DNA of 64,000 nucleotides from Dipteronia dyeriana. Taxonomy: Eukaryota; Streptophyta; Magnoliopsida; Sapindales; Sapindaceae. Position 1 is the first letter of the stretch. The number at the start of each line of letters is the position of its first letter. The position numbers and the translations under genes were made by a program. Positions 58,140-64,000 of this stretch are shown here, in pieces. The notes below the pieces were generated by a model. The model was not told the origin of the DNA, searched no databases, and was given only the letters and a program-made list of their open reading frames with translations. Location: positions 36,581,098 to 36,645,097 of the forward strand of contig CM065297.1 of assembly GCA_032871835.1 (NCBI GenBank). The letters are read 5' to 3'.

Positions 58140-58745
58140 GTATGTTTAACTGATAAGTCGTTGTGTGTTTAATTGATTATGTTTGGTGTGTAATTTGTTT
58201 TGTCCTGATGTGTGTAAATTGCTTTGTTTTGGTGTGTTTAATTATGTTTCCGTGGTGTGTTTAATTGGTTTTTCCTAGTGTGTTTAATTTTTTTGTCACG
58301 GTGTGTTTAATTTGGTATGTCGTGGTATGTTTAATCACTTTGCCTTGGTGCATTTAATTTGGATTGGCCCTAGACATTTAATTATTGTTTCCCTCGTGTA
58401 TTTAATTGTTGTTTACATGTTGCATTTAATTGATTTGCTCTGATGTGTGAAACTTGATTGGCATGGTGTGTTTAATTTAATTTGCCTAGCGTGTAATTGG
58501 GGTGACCTGGTGTGTTTAATTTAGTTTGTCTAGCATGTATTTAATTGTTGTTTACTTGGTGTATTTAATTGATTTTTCATGATGTGTGAAACTGGGTTGT
58601 CTTGGTGTGTTTAATTTAGTTTGCCTAGCGTGTAATTGGGGTGACCAGGTGTGTTTAATTAGGGTTGCCTTGGTGTGTTTAATTTAGTTTGCCTGGTGTG
58701 TTTAATTTGGTTTGCCTTTGTGTGTGTAATTAGGGTGTCTTTGTA
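58140..58745. repeat. Degenerate GTGTGTTTAATT repeat region
   Basis: The word GGTGTGTTTAATT(T) recurs more than 15 times at irregular distances of about 25-45 bp, with TTTGCCT(A/G)G(C/T) between. It ends where a TGTAAGACCCGAATT word begins. No coding potential. Confidence 0.82.
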
Positions 58746-59085
58746 AGACCCGAATTTTGTTCATTCTTTATTAGTATTACCAATAATATTAATATAAATA
58801 GGAACACATTCATTCAGAATTTTTTTGTTAAGGCAACTAAATCATCCGGTATTAAAACATAGTATTTTGGCAGTAAACTATCGATTCTCTAGCATTTTTA
58901 CAAGTTAATTCCATAAGATTTGAAATAAGTCAATTTTTACATCTAAAGTGATTTGAAATAAGTCAATTCCACATTTAAAGGGATTTGAATATTTTAGCAA
59001 AATAAGTGGAATTGTATTTAAGACCTGAATTAATTCTCATTCTATTAATTATAATAGTATTATGACATTAATAATATATAAATAG

Positions 59086-59092
<7 letters not shown>
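58743..59092. repeat. Pair of ~75-bp direct repeats (LTR-start-like) around ~205 bp
   Basis: TAAGACCCGAATT...ATATAAATAGGAACACA (58743-58812) is repeated with changes at 59018-59092 (TAAGACCTGAATT...ATATAAATAGAAACACA). The first copy is preceded by TG, resembling the start of a Ty3/gypsy LTR (TGTAAGACCCGAATT). An internal small duplication GATTTGAAATAAGTCAATT lies between. Confidence 0.6.
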
Positions 59093-59171
<79 letters not shown>

Positions 59172-59172
59172 G
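59092..59172. repeat. Compound (CA)n(TA)n microsatellite
   Basis: About 29 CA units followed by about 13 TA units, directly before the LTR of gypsy G. Confidence 0.95.
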
Positions 59173-60046
59173 TCGTATGTGAATTTTACCAAGCATACAC
59201 GTCATTGACAGGAAGGAGAAAATAGCCAGGTGGACGCCCAAATGGGCACTCAGGAAATATCCTACGAGGCACCATTAAAGATAAGAAAGCCCGAGTAAGC
59301 ATATATTGAATGAAACATACTCGGGATCAGTTAACAACATTCGGGACTGGTTAAACAACACTTCCACTAGGGCTCAAACGGCGCTACTCGGGACCATCAG
59401 GTATTACTCTTACTCGGGAATAAAATATGACTGGGGTAAGAAGTTGGTGCTTATTTCACACGGATTAAGTCATTAAACACGCGAAGATATCCATCAGGAA
59501 GGAATCCCAAATAAAATGGAACATTAAGTTAGAAGAGTCCCCAATCAGGAAATAACTTGATTACTTTACGAAGACTACATTCTTATAAGGAAACAAGTCC
59601 AAATTGAACAACACTACTAGAATCCCACTCGATTTCCATAAGAGACTCCGAAATAGGAAAGAAGACAAATCAACCTCAAACAAGTAACCGAATCACAATT
59701 AAATACAAAGATCTTGAATTACTTGTACAAAGCAGATTAGGGTTCTATAAGCATACAAATAGACCCATAATCTGGCTCTAAAAGATATAGGTAAAATAGC
59801 ATACAACAATCATAGCGAATACAGAGAGAAAAAAGAGAGATCGAGAGCTTGTAAACATCATATTTTCATTGTGGATTTTGGCTTGGTTGATCCTTTAACC
59901 ACCCGTGGACGTTTCTCCGGTCATCGGAGTTTTACCACGTAAAACTTGTCTTCATTACTCTCTCTGAATCTCTTTCTCTTTGAATTAATAGCCGAAATCC
60001 AATTCTTGTTGGTTTTTCTGACATAATCAAGAAATCGACGTCAACA
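59171..60046 (+). repeat. 5' LTR of gypsy G (about 876 bp)
   Basis: Starts TGTCGTATGTGAATTTTACC right after the TA tract and ends GACGTCAACA before the PBS. The left limit is taken from the first TG after the microsatellite and could be off by a few bases. Confidence 0.72.
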
Positions 60047-60048
60047 AT

Positions 60049-60065
60049 TGGCGCTAGAGGAAGGG
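60049..60065 (+). other. Primer binding site of gypsy G
   Basis: TGGCGCTAGAGGAAGGG begins 2 bp after the LTR end. The TGG start fits a tRNA 3' end; the tRNA is not identified. Confidence 0.65.
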
Positions 60066-60091
60066 ACGAACCTCTGAACTTGTTAAAAGCA

Positions 60092-61791
60092 ATGGTAGGA
60101 AGTAGAAGCAGTTAAGGGAATGGCCAAAAATCACTAGGCGATTTCCATGTTGGCAACACGTCACAAGATCCTGCAGCAAACACAGAAAACCAGCCTGCAC
60201 ACCTGGCAGAGATCCAGCAAGTTCCTCCAACCAACTGAGATCTTACGATGCGTTTCCAAGAGGCCCTGTAGCAATTGGTTACAGACGCAGCAAGGCAAGG
60301 GATTCATTTACTGGCTGCAAGAGCATACTTTCAATTCTCCACCCGTAAGGCTTTGTTCGGCGGTGGTTAGGCCAGGAATAACTATGCCAGAAAACCAGAA
60401 GGAACTCTTCCCCAATCAACTAGGCTAGACAGGAAACACTTGAAGAGGAACATCACCAGAGGCTGGACCACAATCAAACAGTACACACTAGACACCGTAA
60501 AAACGATCGGCACAGGGATCGGTCGTCATCAGAAGATAGCGATCGACCTCATCGCAAACGTCATTACAGAGTCATAAGAGAATCTCGGCATCAAAGTGAA
60601 AAGCCAGAAAGAATGACAGTTACCCAACGGTTCAACCGTCGAGGAATCCCGGTGGGGGACGGAGATGTCATGATCAAGAGCCTAACTCAAGATGTTGAGA
60701 ACAATAGGCATCAGATGGATGCGTTGGTCAGACGTTATGGCTATAACGATTTATCTGACGACGACTCAGACAGCCTATTTACCAAGGAAATCTTATGGAC
60801 CCCTTTCCCAGAAAGGTTTAGGATACCGCACGTGGAGCAGTTTAAGAAAGACACGGACCCGAAAGAGCACGTAAGACACTATAAAAGCCCCATGGCCCAG
60901 TATGCCCACAACGATCCCTTATTATTTCTCAATTTCCCACAAACTCAGGGAGACATGGGGTCGAGGTTGTTCGGAAGGTTACCTTCAGCAAGCATCAAGA
61001 GTTTCAGTGAACTCAGCAGGAGCTTCTCAAGGCAATTTCTAAGTAACGTTCACAGGAAAAAGTCAGTGGCTCACCTTGCTCAAATAAAACAAGGGAAGGA
61101 TGAGTCACTGAAGAAATATCTAGGGAGATTCGGCCAAGGAGTATCAGAGATTGGCAGTGCAAACGATGAAGCCATAATCGCTGCATTCATCAATAACTTG
61201 CAGAATGGACAGCTATCCTTTGATTTGAGAAGAGCACGGCTGACTAGGTATGCTGACATGATGGATATGGCAGAAGGATACGCACTGGTAGAAGAAGAAG
61301 AATTAGCTACAGGAGGAAGCTATATGCATGGGGGAAAGCCTGAACAGAAGGATGCTGAATCCAAGAGGCATAATCAAAAAGGAAAGCTAAAAGGGAACGA
61401 GAAAGAGAAAAACAAGGATGAGGGTAATGGGTTCAACGTCGAGCGGTCCACAGAAAAATACCGAGGCAGATATACCAATTACACCCCTCTTCGAAAGAAA
61501 CAAGAAGACATTTTAGCCATCTTGGAAGAGAAGAATATGGTGCAAGAGCCACAACGACAATCACAATTCGCCCGGAGAGATACAACCAAGTATTGTAGGT
61601 TTCACAAGGAAACCGGGCATGAGACTTCAAAATGTTTTCAGCTTAGAGATTACATAGAGACTCTTATTCGGGAAGGGCACCTACGAGATGTAATCTTGAA
61701 AAAAGATGAGAGATCAGAAACTAAGAGAGAAGTCAAGGTTGATCACAACCCTAGTAAAAGTCAAAGACCTGCCCCGAAGCCTATTAAGTAA
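60092..61791 (+). pseudogene. Gag of gypsy G (broken N-terminus, long intact core)
   Basis: The likely original start MVGSRSS at 60092 meets a stop at codon 8 and two more stops before about 60290. A frameshift near 60350-60400 leads to the frame that stays open to 61791. That frame has an Arg/His-rich stretch (RHRKNDRHRDRSSSE, about 60490) and the gag core (ILWTPFPERFRIPHVEQF at 60787, then DPKEHVRHYKSPMAQY). QIKQGKDESLKKYLGRF (61081) and the knuckle-like YCRFHKETGHETSKC (61591) follow. The open block from 60613 alone is 392 codons. Such gags form the virus-like particle in the cytoplasm; this copy lacks a valid start. Confidence 0.85.
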
Positions 61792-61799
61792 TACATACA

Positions 61800-64000
61800 A
61801 TTTTCGGAAAACCTTCTACTGGGAGAAGCAACCGAGAACGAACTCAGGAAATCAGAGAAGCAATAGAAGCAAGGAATAACTTCGATGTAAACTCGGTTGA
61901 GCCAGACCCGAAAAGGGTAAAGGAAGGATGGGACCCAATAGTCTTTATAGAGGCAAATTCCCATGGCATCGATGTTCGACCTAATGACGCTTTGGTTATA
62001 AGTGCCCGGATTAGCCATATGGAAGTCCGGAGAATTTTAATAGATAATGGGAGTTCAGCAGACATCCTAAGCATGGCCGTGTACGACCAGCTAAGACTAG
62101 ACCGAAAAGATTTACAGCCTTTCCATACTCCATTAAGAGGGTTTGGAGGGATAGAGGTCAAGGCACTCGGGACAGTAAAATTACCCCTAAAGATCGGAAC
62201 AGCACCATGCCAGAGGACTGTCCTACTCGACTTCGTGGTAGTTGACTTGGATAATTGGCCATATAATGCATTATTGGGTCGGCCATTCCTGAATAAAACG
62301 AGGGCCGTGACGGCCACTTATGCATTAATGATCAAGTTCCCAACAGAACAAGGGGTTGGGATAGTCAAGGGATCCCAAGAGATGGTCCGAAGAGCAAACC
62401 TGTCAGTATACAGAGACAAACATGATGCTGAACAAGTGTGCACCATAATGCAGCCAAATCAGTGTAAAGAATCCTTGTCATTCGAACTGGATCCAAGGGA
62501 GGGCTCGAATGAGTACAAAACAGAATTGGTTGAAGTAGTACTTGAAGAAGACGAACCGGATAAGAAAATCAAGATCGGGGCCAACTTGGATGGAAAAGTC
62601 AAGCAAGACTTAACCAATCTGCTTAGAGAGTACAAAGATGTATTCCCTTGGAGTCACGAAGATATGATCGAAATAGATGCCCGAGTAATATCCCACCACC
62701 TAGCAGTTAGCCCGAATGCAAAACCGGTAATACAAAAGAGAAGATCGTTCAATCCTGAAAGAAGTCAAGCAATCAAACAAGAGGTGGAAAAGCTACTGGC
62801 AACTGGATCAATCAGAGAAGTCAGTTACCCTCAGTGAGTCGCCAACGTAGTCCTCGTCCAAAAGAAAAATGAACAATGGAGGATGTGCGTAGATTTCACG
62901 GATCTAAACAAGGCATGTCCAAAGGATAGCTTCCCACTTCCAAGGATAGACCAGCCAATGGATGCCACAGCAGGTCACGAATTGCTCAGCTTCATGGATG
63001 CTTACTCGGGATACAATCAGATCCGGATGAACAAAGCTGATGAAGAAAAAACAGCTTTCACAACGGATCGGGGTTTATATTGCTATACAGTAATACCATT
63101 CGGTTTAAAAAATGCAGGTGCTACGTATCAAAGGTTGGTCAACAAAATCTTCACTCGAAAAATAGGAAGGAACATGGAAGTGTACATTGATGACATGTTG
63201 ACTAAATGCGTATCGGCAGATGAGCATGCCTGGGACCTCCGAGAGACATTTGATGTTCTGAGAAGATACCAGATGAAATTAAACCGGAACAAATGTTTAT
63301 TCGGAGTCCATTCTGGGAGATTCTTGGGTTTTCAAGTCCATCAAAGAGGAATCGAAGTTATTCCCGAGAAGATCCAGGCTTTGCAAGAAACGACCTCACC
63401 TAAAACATTGAAAGAGGTACATCGCTTAACAGGGTGTTTAGCCTCATTGGGAAGATTCATATCAAGGGCTACAGACAGGTGCACCTCTTTCTTCAAGATA
63501 ATCAAAAAAGGGTAAGGACTCGAGTTGAATAAAGAGTGCGAGCATGCATTCTTAAAAATAAAAGAGTACTTGGGATAGGCTCCTGTTCTCTCAAAACCGT
63601 AAAAGGGGGAAATACTTCAGCTGTATCTGTCAATAACCGAGCTTGCATCAAGTTCAGTCTTAGTCAGAACAGAAGATGGAATGCAGAAACCAGTGTATTA
63701 TACCAGCAAGGCACTCGTACCGGTAGAGACCAGGTACTCACAGGCAGAGAAGATGGCCTTAGCATTGGTTTCAGCAGCAAAAAAGTTGAGACCATATTTT
63801 TCAGGCCCATACAATCCAGGTTCTCACCAATTGCCCACTAAGACAAATTTTACAAAAACCAGAAATATCAGGAAGACTTACCAAATGGGCAATCGAGCTA
63901 AGTGAATTCGATATTCATTATTTCCCAAGAACCTCCCTCAAAGGACAAGCTGTGGCAGACTTCATAGCCGAGTTCTCAGAACCAAACCTTGAAGCAAAAA
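61800..64000 (+). pseudogene. Protease, RT and RNase H of gypsy G (interrupted by stops, runs off window)
   Basis: The protease is at about 61990-62310 (RILIDNGSSADILSM active site, NALLGRPFLNK flap end). A linker follows (DVFPWSHEDM, about 62638), then RT at 62840-63400 with RMCVDFTDLNKACPKDSFPL and the catalytic VYIDDM (63181). IPFGLKNAGATYQRL precedes the catalytic site. RNase H begins near 63680 (KPVYYTSKALVP). The frame is shared throughout but interrupted by TGA at 62835 and TAA at 63513, with further stops near 63576 and 63600. A frameshift follows near 63800, after which PEISGRLTKWAIELSEFDI is read in another frame. The integrase is beyond the window. Confidence 0.88.

Larger units (their letters stand above)
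59171..64000 (+). mobile_element. Ty3/gypsy element G, Tat-like (right part outside window)
   Basis: It has a 5' LTR, PBS, gag, protease, RT and the start of RNase H in order, on the plus strand. It continues past the window end, so the 3' LTR and target duplication cannot be checked. The gag with a short C-x2-H-type knuckle and the DNGSSADIL protease fit the Tat group, by inference. Several nonsense codons show it is inactive. Confidence 0.9.

Noticed and set aside
60147..60428. 93-codon ORF at the start of gypsy G
   Set aside because: Out of frame with the readable gag N-terminus at 60116-60350; it is a shadow.

Overview
The window is eukaryotic nuclear DNA from a flowering plant, probably a eudicot. 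It is AT-rich and full of degraded plant-type LTR retrotransposons. Its one clearly intact protein gene is a five-exon, plant-type GDSL esterase/lipase. There are no bacterial operons, rRNA or tRNA genes, or CRISPR arrays that I could see.

1-31528 is a graveyard of one Ty1/copia family. Five copies are present: A (+), B (-), C (-), D (-) and E (+). The family has very long LTRs (four complete ones of 2208-2288 bp), a leader of about 1.3 kb, an initiator-Met-type primer binding site and a polypurine tract ending in AGTGGGAGA. This architecture fits the Angela/BARE lineage. No copy has both LTRs in the window and every gag-pol reading frame is broken. Copies B, C and E all lack the zinc-knuckle/protease part of gag-pol; C and E share the same deletion junction. 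B and C are tandem on the minus strand around one truncated shared LTR. A 785-bp fragment of Ty3/gypsy type sits inside the integrase of A. Between D and E (21511-24295) lies an older Ty3/gypsy remnant with a recognisable aspartic protease.

31529-45876 is a patchwork of host-gene fragments and satellite-like arrays. It holds the C-terminus of a DUF295/KIB-type protein (minus strand), an unassigned 42-codon coding tail, one exon of an RNase H-like protein, the 5' part of an ARF GTPase gene with a mutated P-loop, and two exons of a phospholipid-scramblase-like gene. There are two unrelated tandem arrays: about 95/74-bp units built from 21-bp sub-units (34480-36085), and 164-bp units (42541-44860). 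An LTR-like block with 10-bp terminal inverted repeats lies at 36357-36885. CCGGTT dyads at 36242, 37220 and 45214 may mark the ends of a mobile element that carries the ARF and scramblase pieces.

45877-46383 is a probable three-exon gene for a 90-residue secreted peptide precursor with a signal peptide and a C-terminal Asp-Tyr-Pro-Gly motif.

46771-54635 is a well-resolved nest. A Ty3/gypsy chromovirus has 5-bp CTTTG target duplications and has lost reverse transcriptase, RNase H and the integrase core. Its LTRs carry three later insertions: a 530-bp solo LTR (TSD AAACT), a 724-bp hAT-like element (8-bp TSD) and a 2798-bp solo LTR (TSD ATTAT).

55032-56466 (-) is the GDSL gene, complete from start to stop with consistent splice sites and all four SGNH blocks. 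Beyond it are a 375-bp MITE, a GTGTGTTTAATT-type degenerate repeat, a CA/TA microsatellite and, from 59171 to the window end, the 5' LTR, gag, protease, reverse transcriptase and part of RNase H of a decayed Tat-like Ty3/gypsy element.
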